A DNA stretch of 64,000 nucleotides from Lichenostomus cassidix (taxonomy: Eukaryota > Chordata > Aves > Passeriformes > Meliphagidae): the NCBI GenBank assembly GCA_008360975.2, contig CM039196.1, positions 4,030,001 through 4,094,000 on the forward strand, given 5' to 3'. A program made the translations under genes and the position numbers. Under the pieces are notes generated by a model, which worked only from the letters and a program-made list of their open reading frames with translations, was not told where the DNA came from and ran no database searches. Position 1 is the stretch's first letter, and the number at the start of each line of letters is the position of its first letter. Positions 12,304 to 24,400 of the stretch are shown here, in pieces.

Positions 12304-12440
12304 GGTGGGCAATCACCACAGGGTAGGAGAGGCAGCAGGACATGGCCAGACCTCACCTACCCACCCAGTTCCTCAGCCCTTGAACTGAAGCCTTGGACTC
12401 TTGCTCATGTGCCTGAATAAAGGATGCCAGTGCTTGTATT
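12304..12440 (+). other. ACACB: ACACB 3' UTR
   Basis: About 115 nt after the stop codon lies an AATAAA signal, then a GT-rich stretch that fits cleavage near 12440. A second + strand signal at 13424 could give a longer form. Confidence 0.7.
12416..12421 (+). terminator. ACACB: ACACB polyadenylation signal AATAAA
   Basis: Canonical hexamer 113 nt after the stop codon, followed by GTGCTTGTATTTT, a U/GU-rich downstream element. Confidence 0.75.
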
Positions 12441-13764
12441 TTAAGCCAAGGAGATCCCATGCCATCCATGCAGAGTCCCCTCTGGCACTGGGGGTGCTGC
12501 TAGAGGGGCAGCTTGGCAGAAGATGAACTTGTCCTGAGCCAAGCCTGGAACCTGGACCTGGTGCAGAACTTGGTTTTAAAAAGAACCTAAAATATTTTCC
12601 TCTTTTAGTTGCCAGCCCTGGCCTTGGTCTTTAAAACAAGCCCAGGTCAGACATGTCTCACCAGACTGGACAGAGCTGGAGGCACAGATCCCCTGGCTCA
12701 GGTGCCACAGGGATGAAGGGGTACATGTCCAGCTGGCTGGGTTCCAGCTGACCAGGCAGCAACAGAAGGAAATGACAAACAGCCTCCAAGTGATGCTTTA
12801 CAAACTGTGAGGAACAATTTGTATCATCCTTCCCCTTGCTGGGGGCGAAGAGTAGATGTGACCATGAGTAGCTGACAGCCCAGGGAAGACTAAAGTGAGC
12901 TAATCTGGGAGCTGCTGCAGTGGGAATGTCAAAGGATCCACCAGGGTTTGACTGACCTGACTGTTCCTCTCGCCCATCTCGTGTCCTTTCTGGCTCCTGC
13001 AGAGCATGGAGAGGAGGGAGGACACAGCTCCAGGTGCTCCTGCCCCAGTGACCTGACTCCTCCTGGAAGCACTGGAGCCAGGGAGAGCTGTCACCAGCTC
13101 GGACCTGTACCCTGCTGTTCAGGTAGCCTTTCATCATCTTGGTCATGGAGAGGAAATTTGAAGTTTTCCAGTGCCTCTGGTTGTATTTCCCTGGCACAGA
13201 TTTCCCTTGGGCTCAAAAGGAGGAGGTGGGAAGGTGATGGAAGGTGGAACACCTGGCTCAAGTGCAGTGCTGGTATTGCCATGGGGTGAAGGTGTTGGAC
13301 ACCTCTTTGGGCTGGGCTGGGTTGGGGGGTCCCACCAGGGGCTGTGGGAAGTCTCCCTGTCCTGGGAGTGGCTTCCTGGTTGGAAGGTGTCACTGCTGAC
13401 ATTTACAGGAGCCAAACCACAGCAATAAAGTGAGCTCAGCTCCCATGGAATCTCCCTGATCTCTGTGTCTTCTGTCATTGTCCTGAGCAGGGCCTGTGGC
13501 ACTGGGCAGCCCCTTCCCTGTGGCACAGGACCTGTTTGGGGTGGGGCAGCTCCCAGCATCCCTCCTGCCAGCCCCTGTCACCACTCCAGAGCTTTTCCAG
13601 GCATTTCAGAGGGTTTGAGGAAGAAGGTAACACCAAGGAGGAAGTGTTCTTACAGTAAATACCTGTAAACTCTTACTCTCCTGAAGGATTTGGGCCAAAG
13701 ATTTGGGTCTGTAAAGGGAATGACACCAGAACAGGCACCACACAGCACATCCAGAATGCCCCAG
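12441..13764. other. Convergent intergenic gap between ACACB and FOXN4
   Basis: The 3' ends of ACACB (+) and FOXN4 (-) face each other across about 1.3 kb. I see no exon or recognisable repeat here, only moderately GC-rich unique sequence and a possible distal + strand poly(A) site at 13424. Confidence 0.6.
13424..13429 (+). terminator. Possible distal ACACB poly(A) signal
   Basis: AATAAA on the + strand followed within 40 nt by a T/GT-rich run (CTCTGTGTCTTCTGTC). It could end a longer ACACB transcript, extending the 3' UTR by about 1 kb; no spliced evidence is available. Confidence 0.3.
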
Positions 13765-13765
13765 G

Positions 13766-15245
13766 CGTAGTGCTAAGAAATATTTATTTAAAAATACAAA
13801 GACATCGTAGGTGACACCAGTCACAGCAAAGGATCATTAATCACATTTGTCCTTGGACAATAAATTATGACATGGAGCATCGTGGTGCCCTTTGGAAGAG
13901 GTTGCCATGGAGGGATGCACTGGCACTGATGTTTCCAAGCCCCTGATCTTCATATTTTCAAGCAAGAAAGTGCCCTTTGGGGCCACTCCAGCTTCCTGCA
14001 CCCTCCAGCTTTCATCCAGGGATGGGTGTGGGAGAGAAAAGCCTGGGAGCACCTGGATGTGGCACTGGGAAATTCTCTGAATGCACAGGAACAGAGAAAA
14101 CCCAAGATATAAATATCACTTTCTGCTCACGGAGGTATAAGTAGACTAAATGCTAAATTCCAACATATTTCAGGTGTTTCATCACATTTTTTGCAATGTA
14201 AGTTACCAAGTACAAAACATGGTTTGAAACAATTTTTTAAAAGCTACATTAGAATCAGATTTTTTTAGTTAATTAGAAAAGACTATTACGAAAGGTACAG
14301 TGATAATATTTGGTCTCTGAATTTTTTAAAAAGCATGAGTTTCACAGTATCAAAAGTGCTTACTAAAGAAATGTAGTGTAAAAACTGTGATAGGATGGTT
14401 GTGGTTCTGATGAGGAATAATTTAGTGGCTGTAAAACAGGTTACTGCAGCATTATACAAATTGAACAGTGCTCAGTTCACATAATTTCTTTTCATAACAA
14501 TAAATATAAATAAATTTACAAATAGTAATACTGCCTAGCACAAGAATAGACAGAAGCACAATACACAAGACTATAAACAAATCTATTTTTTTAAAAAATA
14601 CCCTAAAAATAGGCGTAATTCCTAAAATCCTCTAGCCAGTGATCAGTTTAATAGCTCAGTAGTACCACTTCCTTCGGGGGTGAGGACTTTTACAAACCTA
14701 GATACAACAGTGATCTGCTAGGGAGGTGAGTTTTCCTTTTTAGTGGTTCTGCTCCTTTTTTCCTACCTCCTAACAATAAATTAACAACAGTTACGTCAGA
14801 AAAGTGTTAGTGGTGCAAATGTCTCCAGGAACTGTGGGAAGTCTTTGTCCAATTTGGCAAATTAAGAAAAAAATGACACACCAGGGGCACAATCAACCAG
14901 CTTTGGGCTGGCCAGTCCCTTGGCTCGTGGTGGCTTCTGTGACAGTGGTGACACAGCAGCTCCACCACGGTGTAGAATAAATTTATTTCCCTTAACCTGG
15001 GTGACTTTTAGCTCAGTTACATTCCAGTGAAAATTCCTGCTGCCTTCCAGGTCCTTCTGGAGAGCTCCCCAGTCCCACAACACAAACATCCATGCCCTTG
15101 CCACGAGGGAAAACAGTTCCACCAGTCCCAGCTTGATTTATTTCGGCCTGAAAGCAGCCAACACACCCCAAAGCAGGACGAGCTCTCTGCAGCTTCCCGG
15201 TCGGATTTTAACCGGGAAAATCCTCGGGATCCGCGGAACCCAAGC
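13766..15245 (-). other. FOXN4: FOXN4 3' UTR
   Basis: About 1.48 kb of mostly AT-rich unique sequence runs from the FOXN4 stop to a minus-strand AATAAA at 13783-13788. Beyond it, reading the minus strand, comes a long GT-rich stretch (GATGTGCTGTGTGGTGCC), a good downstream element. Another minus-strand AATAAA near 14980 could give a shorter UTR. The far end is inferred. Confidence 0.6.
13783..13788 (-). terminator. FOXN4: FOXN4 polyadenylation signal
   Basis: Minus-strand AATAAA (TTTATT on +) with a strong GU-rich region just downstream on the minus strand, at the end of the AT-rich 3' UTR block. Confidence 0.55.
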
Positions 15246-15496
15246 TCAGAGCAGAGGGATGGGTTTGTTGCCTTGGGGGTTCATGTACTGAGCAGCTGCC
15301 ACATTGTCCAGAGTGGTGTAGGTGGTGTAAAGGCCAGTGACCTGCAGGTCGGAGAAGGAGCGGTCACTGCCGCTGGACACGGGCGTGAGGCCGGCAGTGC
15401 CCAGCTCGCAGTCGGACAGATGCAGGGGGGAGTTGCTGAAGGCACCCAGGGTGTCCAGGCTGAAGCTGTCGTCTTTCATCTCCTCCCAAATGTTCC
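15246..15496 (-). CDS. FOXN4: FOXN4 last coding exon
   Basis: Codes [20 protein letters not shown], then [20 protein letters not shown] and a C-terminus QGNKPIPLL before TGA at 15248-15246. [11 protein letters not shown] is the conserved acidic activation motif shared with FOXN1. Confidence 0.95.
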
Positions 15497-18400
15497 CTGG
15501 AAAAGATGGAATCCTGCTCACAGCAGCACATCCCCCATCCCAGGGGTGCTGGGTGTGGTCAGCGTGGATTAAAGGGCTTCACTCGCTGCTCGAGGGTGGG
15601 ACCACTGTGGTGTAAGGGCAGCAAGTGTATCTGATCCCCCAAATCCTGGGATTTCAGTATTTTCAGGGCAGCAAGTGTGTCTGATCCCCTAAATACTGTG
15701 ATTTCAGTCCTTTCTGGGCAGCAAATGTGTCTGATCCCCCTAAATGCTATGATTCCAGTCCTTTCCAGACAACACCTCTCCACCTGTGCTCTCCAGCCAC
15801 CCAGGACCACATCAGGCATTGCCATAGAGTAGGGAAGTTCTCCTTGCACAGAAGGAGAACACCAAGGTATGAGCAGAGCTCTGGTTGTTTCCCCTGGGGC
15901 AGAGAGGTGTGGTGTCCAACATCCAGCTGGTTGGACATCCCTGTTCCCACCCCCTGCAGTCCCACCTGGCACAGGGACAAAACCCGCCAAGGGAGGTCAC
16001 CCTGCAGATGCCAACACCCAGCACCATTTCTCAGCTCAGCCCCATCCCCGAACATTCCACTGAGGATCCTGGCTGGATATTTAGTGCCAATCCAACCACA
16101 ACCCCCAGCTCTGCCCTCCCTCAGTCCTTCCCCCGTACCTTGCAGTGCGAAGTCCATAATGCTGGGATCCAGAGCGTCCACCTCCGTGCTCATGTCCACG
16201 GCCACGTTCGGGAAGTCCGGAGCGCGTCCCATGGGGTGGTGGGGCAGGGGGCTGTGGCTGATGTCCGGCAGGGTGTGCAGAGGAGGTGTCTGTGCAGGCG
16301 CTGGGGAGTTGGGGGCGAGGCGAGCCTGGGTCTGGAGCTGGTGGTGCAGGGGAAGGGACTGCAGGGACAGTGTCATGATGGGCTGGGGCTGCAGCTGGGA
16401 CACGGAGATGCGGCCCAGGGTTGGCCCTTCGGGCTCTGCCTGCTTGCTGGGTCGCCTGCAGCTCTCGGGTCTGTCAGTGATCAGCTTGTCCAGCTCCTCT
16501 GCCCATTGCAAGGAGGGAAAGAGAGGTTTTAATCCATTTGTTCAAGCAGGGATTGCCCGAAGCACAACCACACGCCTGTGCTGTGAACTGACTGACACTG
16601 CTGTGACCGTGCAGGGAGCAAAGAAATGTCACCTTATTCCATTCCTTCCCCAAATCTGCTTCCATGGTTGTCCCTGACTGAGCTAAAGAAATGATCATGA
16701 AACTGCAGAGCAGCCCAGCCACCCCTTATGGCAGCTCATCCTCAGCTGCAGAACTCTCTGCTCAGAGGGACACTCAGAATTCTGCTTGTCCCCCCGAAAA
16801 ATACAACAGACTCCTGACTGCTTCAATGGCACTTTTGCTTTTAAACAAATAATGATGCAATTTATCACTGACTGCATGCTGCTGATTTTGTAGCAAAAGA
16901 CTCCAGTTGGTTTTGTCAATACCGAGCTCCTGAATGCTTCAAATACATGTCATCCAAATTTCTTTATAAATAAGAAATCGTATGAATAAGAAACTATATA
17001 AATAAGAAATTGTATAAATAAGAAATTATATAATTTCTTTAAAAATAAGACATTTTATAAATAAGAAAAAATATAAATAAAAATATAAGAAATACATAAT
17101 ATTTATAATATTTTATGATATTTATGGTAACACATTATAAATGATATTAACTTCTATTTTATGAATAAGAAAATGCCTTAGGAAAGGGAGAGTTTTGCAG
17201 AAGAACAGGCAAGAAACTGCATTAAAATATGACCAGATATTAAAACATTCCTCCACACAGCAACCCTACAGGCAGCAGAGCCCCACTGGGAAAGCCATGG
17301 GATGCACTGTGGGATCCCAGCCCTACCTGGGTTAGCCATGCTCCGGTGAATAGCAGCCAAATCCTTCCTCTTCCACTTCTGCATCTCCTCCTCCATCTTG
17401 TCGATCTTGGCAGGGTTGAGAGCCCACAGGCAGCCCTTGCGGGAGGTGCCGCTCAGCTTGTTCTCCACCTTCTCGAAGCACTTGTTCAGCGACAGGTTGT
17501 GGCGCACGGAATTCTTCCAGCCGTCGGGAGCCGTCTGCGAGGGGCAGGAAGGGGTTAAGGGAAGGAGGAGTAGGAAAAGGGAATGAGGTGTGGTATTTTC
17601 AGGCTGGGAATGCTCAGGTACCTTGAAGTAGGGGAAGTGTTCTTTCATGAAGCTGTAGATCTCGCTCACCGGCAGGCTGCCCGTCTTGCTGTTCTTCAGA
17701 GCCATGGCGATCAAGCAGCTGTGGGCAGGGAAAACTGGGAATGGCTTGGGATCGTGGAATGGGGTGGGTGGGAAGGGATCTTAAAGCTCGTCCTGTTCCA
17801 CCCCCTGCCTCCTTCCACCATCCCAGGTTGCTCCAAGCCCTGTCCAACCTGGACTTGGACACTTCCACAGCTTTTCTGGGCCTCATCACCCTTTCAGGGA
17901 AGAATTCCTTCCCAGTATCCCATCTAAACCTGCCTCTGAGAGTGGGAAATCATCTCCCTTGTCCTGTCACTTCATGCCTTCTTCTGGTCTAGCAACCTTG
18001 GACCCACCTCTTGAGACACAGACAGCTGGGATCCTGGGATTTCTGTTCCCAAGGGCTCAGAAGTCACAGAATCACAGGATAAGCTGATCTGGAAGAGACC
18101 CACAAGGATCATTGAGTCCAACTCCTGGCCCTGCACAGCACCATCCCCAAGAGTCACACCACATTCCCAAAATGATTGTCCAAACCCTTCTTGGGCTCTG
18201 CCAGGCTTGGTGCTGTGACCACTTCACTGTGATGCTCAGATTTTACTCCTCTGTGCTGTTGCTCCCTCACTACGCTGCTGTCCAGGAATTAATTTGCTTA
18301 TTCACTCCTGCTACCCCTCAGCTTCCACAGAGCTCCTGGATGGGTGATGGGATTTTTGCTCCCTTCCAAAGGACTCAGACACCCCTGCAGTGTCACAGCC

Positions 18401-21400
18401 ATCCCAGGACAGGCTGTAGGCAATGTGCTTCCTGCTCCCCACTCACCTGTAGGAATAGATGGGCTTGGGATAATGCTTTGGGTGCAGTTCCTGGGCAGAG
18501 TGGGGAGCCAGGCGTGGCTGGGAATAGTGTGGCTGTGTCCCATAGGATGTGTTGTAGATTGCTGCTGGGTTACACTGTGTGCAGATGGAAAAGAAGGGAA
18601 ATGTTGGATGCAAAATGTCCGTGGGTGTGTAGATTTAGGAATATATCGGTTTTCTTTCAAAAGCCATCTAGATTTGATCTCGGCAGGTACTTCAAGACAG
18701 ACAACAAGCACATACCAGTACCTGCTGGGGGTTCTGGGCCAGGGCAAACACCTGCTGGGAGTGAGGAGGAGGAGGAGGAGGAGGAGGAGGAGGAGGAGGG
18801 AAGAGCTGCTGCTGTGTTTGCAAACCAGGCGACAGTTGCCCACCCACGGCGTAGGGGCTCATCTGCCGAGAGAAACACATGGAATTACCAACACTTATGG
18901 AATTACCAACACCTTATCCTAGGAGCTGGGGCAATAATAAACCATCAAGGCTTGCTCTTACATTTGTTCCATGTGTTGAAATGGAATTGAGGCCCAGGAT
19001 TCCCTGTGGGAGGCTGGCCTGGACGTGGATCATTGCTCCAGGTGTTGAGTGCATCGTGTTAGCCACAGGACCTGGCATGGAGAGAGGAAGGCAAGGAATG
19101 CTCACATGGAAACACAGCTCAGGACAGTGGGATGGCACTGGGGGTTTAGAGATGCAGCTGAACACGGGGCAGCTCTGGAGTGGAGAATCCCATCCCTCTG
19201 GATTTCCATCCCCAGAGTGTTTCACAGCTTGCCCAGATGACATCAGCTGCTCCCCAAAACTCGTTAGGCAGGGAATGAGAGGTGGCAGCTGTGGTGGTGA
19301 CACAGCCAGTGGGTCTTACAAAAGGAAAACAGCACATTCAGCCTTGGCTGGGTTTGTGCTCTCAGGCAGGCACTGCTGAGCTCTCCCTGAGGAATGCCAC
19401 AGGAATTATGTGTGTTTACCTAAAAGATGTTCACAACGGAAAGGAAAGGAGCTCAACCAGCACATGCTGCAAGGCTGTGTGAAGCAAAGAGGTGTGAGGT
19501 AAATGAGGTGCTCTTCGTTTTATCCATGTTGAAACAAAGCAGAAAGATTAATTCCCTAATTCCAGAGCTGTTGAAAACCTCTGCAACCCAGGACTTAAAT
19601 CCCTCAGCCCAACAAGGCACCAGCAGCTGCACTGATCAGAAATTCCCTTGGGATCTGGGTGCTGCTTGTGCAAAGGCTCTCTCCCTCTTGGAATGAAGGG
19701 AAGGCACCAGCAGATCCCTTATGAGAAGCCAGCAGGCTCCAGGTCTTTGGGCAGGAAGCAAAATGGAAAGCACTTAAAAGGAATCAACTGATAGGAAAGG
19801 GAGCCCGAGGGGGGAGTGGTGAGGGCAGGTTGAGCTGTTTAAGGAGCAGTTATCCCCATTTCCCATCCCAACAGTACCTGTCTGCTGGAGCATGGCATTC
19901 TGGGCCCCCAGGCTGAAATCCATCCTCCCACTGGCCATCTGCTGGAGCCGAGGCACATCCACGGATGTCAGCCAGGACAGGGACTGCAGATCCCCAGGGA
20001 GCTCATCCTCGCTCAGCTGGGATGGGTCTGAAGCCAGGAGTCTGCAAAGCAGCAGGGAGGGTTAGCAGGGATGCAGGGATGGTGCTGCACTACCCCTGGA
20101 AAGAGATGGCTGGGATGCCAAAGCTCCTGCAGGTCAGCAGGGAAGAGCACCAGGCTGGAAGTTTGCTTCCAAATCCAGATGTGCCCTGTGGTCTCACAGC
20201 TGGTTACTGACACCCTTTACCTGATCTCGTGTTCCTCTGGCCAGTTTGAAACATTTTGGTTAAGAAAACCTCTTGTGTAGCACTTGTAGAAGGCTCAGGA
20301 GCCCAGCAGAGAAACTGCCTGGAAACAAACCCAAACTGATTCCTTATTTCCACATCTGTCAGAAATTTGCACTTGTTTGGCTTTGATTGGGGAGAAAGTT
20401 GTCAGGACTTTGAACCTGATCATTCTGTATTAACTCTGAAATGCCCAGCCTTGGAAGGAGCTCCTGGAACACCTGGAAAAGCTTTTTCCAGCCACTGGAT
20501 CCTGTCAGTGGTGACAGATCGGTGGGTTTGTGGTGTGTTTTCCATTCAGATACATGCAGTTGTTGATACTTAAAAAACCAATTTTTAGCAGTTTTTGACA
20601 GAGTAAAAGATCAGAATGAAAGGTTTGGGACTGAAGGCACTGTATCTGCCAGGCTGCTTTCAGCAACAATGCCAGGCACAGCTGTGAAAGGCTGATTTTG
20701 GTTTAAAGCTCTGCTTTTGACATCTTTTACATTCTCCAGATCACCTGTTTTGCTTTGCCTCTGATAGAGCATATGGTACAAAACGGGAATATTGGAATAT
20801 ATTTACAGTAGTCAAAAATTCCTGTGTGGCCCAAACTCCCCGTTAAAGTCAATAAAAGAACTCTTGCAAATCAAAGGGTAAATGAATTAATTTATGTGGA
20901 ACACTCTTAGAGGAATCACTGGTACCTTGAGGAGTAAAGCAGTAATTAGGACACGTCAGGAAGTTGTCATTAGACACCCAAGGGTAAACCTAAAGGGATT
21001 CAGATCCAGGAAAACATCTTTATCTCTCAGATGAACATAATTTAGTTGGATGCAGTTGATTTTGCTTTCAAACCCAAGGCTTTCAAGAGCTCTCAGAGAT
21101 GTGCTAAAGTGGTGTCTGCTGCTGATTTGTGTTTGCTGCCAACTGGTGCTGCAGAAGCCTTAAATAAATCTGCTCTCTTGCTGAAGCATCTTTTATGTTT
21201 TACACGACTCTAAATCAGCTTAAAAGAACAAGGCAAAATTCCAGTGCCTGCCTGCCCTGGGAGCCTTCAGCTCCTCTATTCAGGAATTCCAGAAACACCT
21301 ATCAAAGCTCCCCGAACCACTGTCGGGGAGATCTTTAAAGCAGAATGCCATTTGTTTGCAAAAAGATTCTGAAAAGAATAAAAGGGGGGGGAAAAAATCA

Positions 21401-24400
21401 ACACAGGACCAAGAGCCAAAAGCTCAAATCCCAGCCAAAAAACCCCCTCTCTTCAAATCTCCCTCCCAACCCACCCCGTTCTCTCTCTCCTACTGTAGTT
21501 ATAGGGCAATAATTAGCATCGCCATGGTTACGCTGTTCAGTTATTTTGCGAAGCCTGGCGACTTCAATCCATTAAAAAAAGAAAAAAAAAAGAAAAAAAA
21601 AAAAAGCCCATCAGGTGACGGCTCTCCCCGCTCGGAGATTGGCTGGATTGGAAGAAAACAGGGCCATGAAATGATTTGAAAACCGGGCAGGCTCCGGGGT
21701 CGTTTGCAACAGTTGGTTCCATTGACGGGGAGCCGCGGTCCCTTTGTGCGCCCAACGCCCGCCGCCCGCGGCACGTGGCCCGCATTGTCTTTGGGGACCC
21801 CGCTAATTGTCCTGCCCCCCCTGCTCCTTTTTACAAACCTCCCATTAATCTGCCCGAGTGACAGGCGACACACAACACACGTCCCCTCGCCATCTGGCAC
21901 CCCGCGCCCTGCCAGCGCTGCCGGCCCAGGCGGCACTAACGGGGTCAGGCGGGCGGCGGGGTCAGCGCCCACCGCGCTCCGCACACGCCGCTGGCACGGC
22001 ACGGCTCGGCTCGGCTCGGAGAGGCATTCCCGGGCTGCATTCCCGGCCAGCTGCCGCCTCCTCTTCACCCTCACCCGGGATGCACTCAGCCCCAGTTGCT
22101 CCCGACGGGAGGTGGAAGTGCGTGTTCTGCTCAGCATCCACCCTAGGGGTGCGACAGGGGCAGGGAGAGGGTCTGGTATCAACTGCGGGGTTGATATCAC
22201 AGGCGTGAGGCTCTGTTTGGAACGGATATGGAGATGCAATGATATTTAATTACGAGACAAGTGTGCAAGATAGCTCTTTCTCCAAGGCAATGGTCTCCCT
22301 TCCCTTCCCTTCCCTTCCCTTCCCTTCCCTTCCCTTCCCTTCCCTTCCCTTCCCTTCCCTTCCCTTCCCTTCCCTTCCCTTCCCTTCCCTTCCCTTCCCT
22401 TCCCTTCCCTTCCCTTCCTTTCCCTTCCCTTCCCTTCCCTTCCCTTCCCTTCCCTTCCCTTCCCTTCCCTTCCCTTCCCTTCCCTTCCCTTCCCTCAAAA
22501 ATTCTGTTTGAATTTGTGTTCACAGATCTTCTAAAACCACCTCAGGCAGTTCACTATCCTTTCCCCTTCTTTTTTTAAAAAATAGATTTGCTAGTTATCA
22601 GATTAACATTCTATTAATAATGTTTATAATAATTTAATCAGAATCACATCCCTGCTCATGGCAGAGGGTCGAAACAAGATGGTATTTAAGGTCACTTCCA
22701 ACCCAAATCATTCTGTGATTCCACAATCTGATGATTCTGTGATTCCACAATTTGATAACTATGATTCCATTATTTCAAATTTAAGGATTGTTCTTCAGGC
22801 TGCCTTCAAAACCAATGCTGAGATTTCACACGTCTTAAAGAAGGTGAAACTTTGGAAGAATGCCCATTACTGCCTGGCTGAGGTGTTTCAAAAGCCCAGG
22901 GATATTCTATAGCATCAACCCAGCACATCTCCCAGGCCACAGACCCAAAGTGTGCCCTGCTTTGGGTGAAGAAATTCTAATTTAACCGCAAAAAAAATGA
23001 GAGCCAAGCACAGGAATAACCAACATTGTCATCTCCTAGGGTTCAATATTCCTGACAGGAAAGTTGTCTGTGCCAAAACAGCTACAGATCCATCAGTACA
23101 TGTTGGAATATCAGGTGGGATTGGATTCTGCTCCCTACCACCACCCTGCACATCTCACGCTGGAGGGTAAATCCAGCAGGATAAACTCCAGGAATCAGAG
23201 CTCCTGCCTTTGGCTGGGTGTTCACAGCCCCTGGCACAATGGGGCACTGTGGTAAAAGCAGCCTTTCAGTGCATGTAAATGAGATAAATAGTGATAGGCT
23301 GTAATTAATGCGCTGCTGAGCCTCCCCTGCTCATTCCCAGGGCTCCTGGAACAGCCACGGAGCCACTGAACCCCAGCAAGGGGAGGCTGCACTCCCTCCA
23401 AATGTGTTGCAAACGCATCTGTGTTATTTATCAAGGTGTGGTGAAATTATGCAATCCCACTTTCACCCCTCTGCTTTCAGCTCTCTGCAGGAAAACACCC
23501 CCTGCCTCTGTGTTTCTCTCCTAGAAATTCACCTGCAAGGATGGGAATCCAGAGGGTGCTGAGGGTTTAAACCCCAGCTCTGTGTGTCCCAGGAGAACTG
23601 TGAAAAGTGCCTGGAAAAATACAGAAATGCTCCCTGGCACTGTTTGCTCTCTGCTCTGGAGTTATCTGTCCAAAACATTTATCCCAGCAGGGTGATGTGG
23701 GATGAGGAACACCTTGGAATGAGACCCTCATGGGCTCGCCTGGCAAAGCTCACCAGAGCCTGCTAGCAGCACAAAATCCTCACTTACAGCCACCTAAATT
23801 TATCTTTACCTTTTTTTCCCCCCAGGAAGAGTGTCCTGCTGGCACAACATGGAATTGGAGGCATTCCTGGCCTGACCTTGCAGGAATTTAACAGCAGATC
23901 TGAGTCTGTACTCATCGATGGGACTTTGCCACCTTTCCTCAGGCTGAGCTGTTGGAAAGAGCTGAATCCAAGGTGGTTTCTCACCTCAGAAACCACTGCC
24001 AGGGGGAACTATCCATGAATTATCCAACTCCACATGGCATGGGATGGTGAACTCATCCCTGGAGACTCTAAGGACCTCAACAACCCAGTGATGGTGACAA
24101 CTCATTGTCACCTCCACCCTGAACAAAGCCAGGCCAAAACCCTGCAGCTGCACTTGGGATATTCCACACTTTTAAGGCTCACTCAATGGACAGTTTTTCT
24201 TCCCATTCCCATTCCCAGCACTGCCACCTGAATTTTTAGCCCAGGCTTAGGCAACACAACTGCTCAACAAGCAGGAGCAATTGGGTGATAGGTTCTTAAT
24301 TAGCTGTTTGCAATCATTTATCCAGCGAGTGGCAAATGGACAGGAAGAGTCCTAAGAAAACCTCCTCTGGAAGTGGTGATGAGAAACTGTTTTCCTTTGT

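Noticed and set aside
18298..18843. Minus-strand frame with a poly-Ser/poly-Leu run that could look like a signal peptide gene
   Set aside because: It is an alternative frame through FOXN4 exons and the CCT repeat; the proline frame joins all neighbouring exons.
21520..21535. GCCATGGTTAC as an RFX X-box
   Set aside because: Both half-sites have mismatches to the RFX consensus, so it is mentioned only as one motif in the block.
22292..22494. Open frames coding PFPSL or GREGK repeats
   Set aside because: They arise only from the pentanucleotide tract and lie inside a FOXN4 intron.
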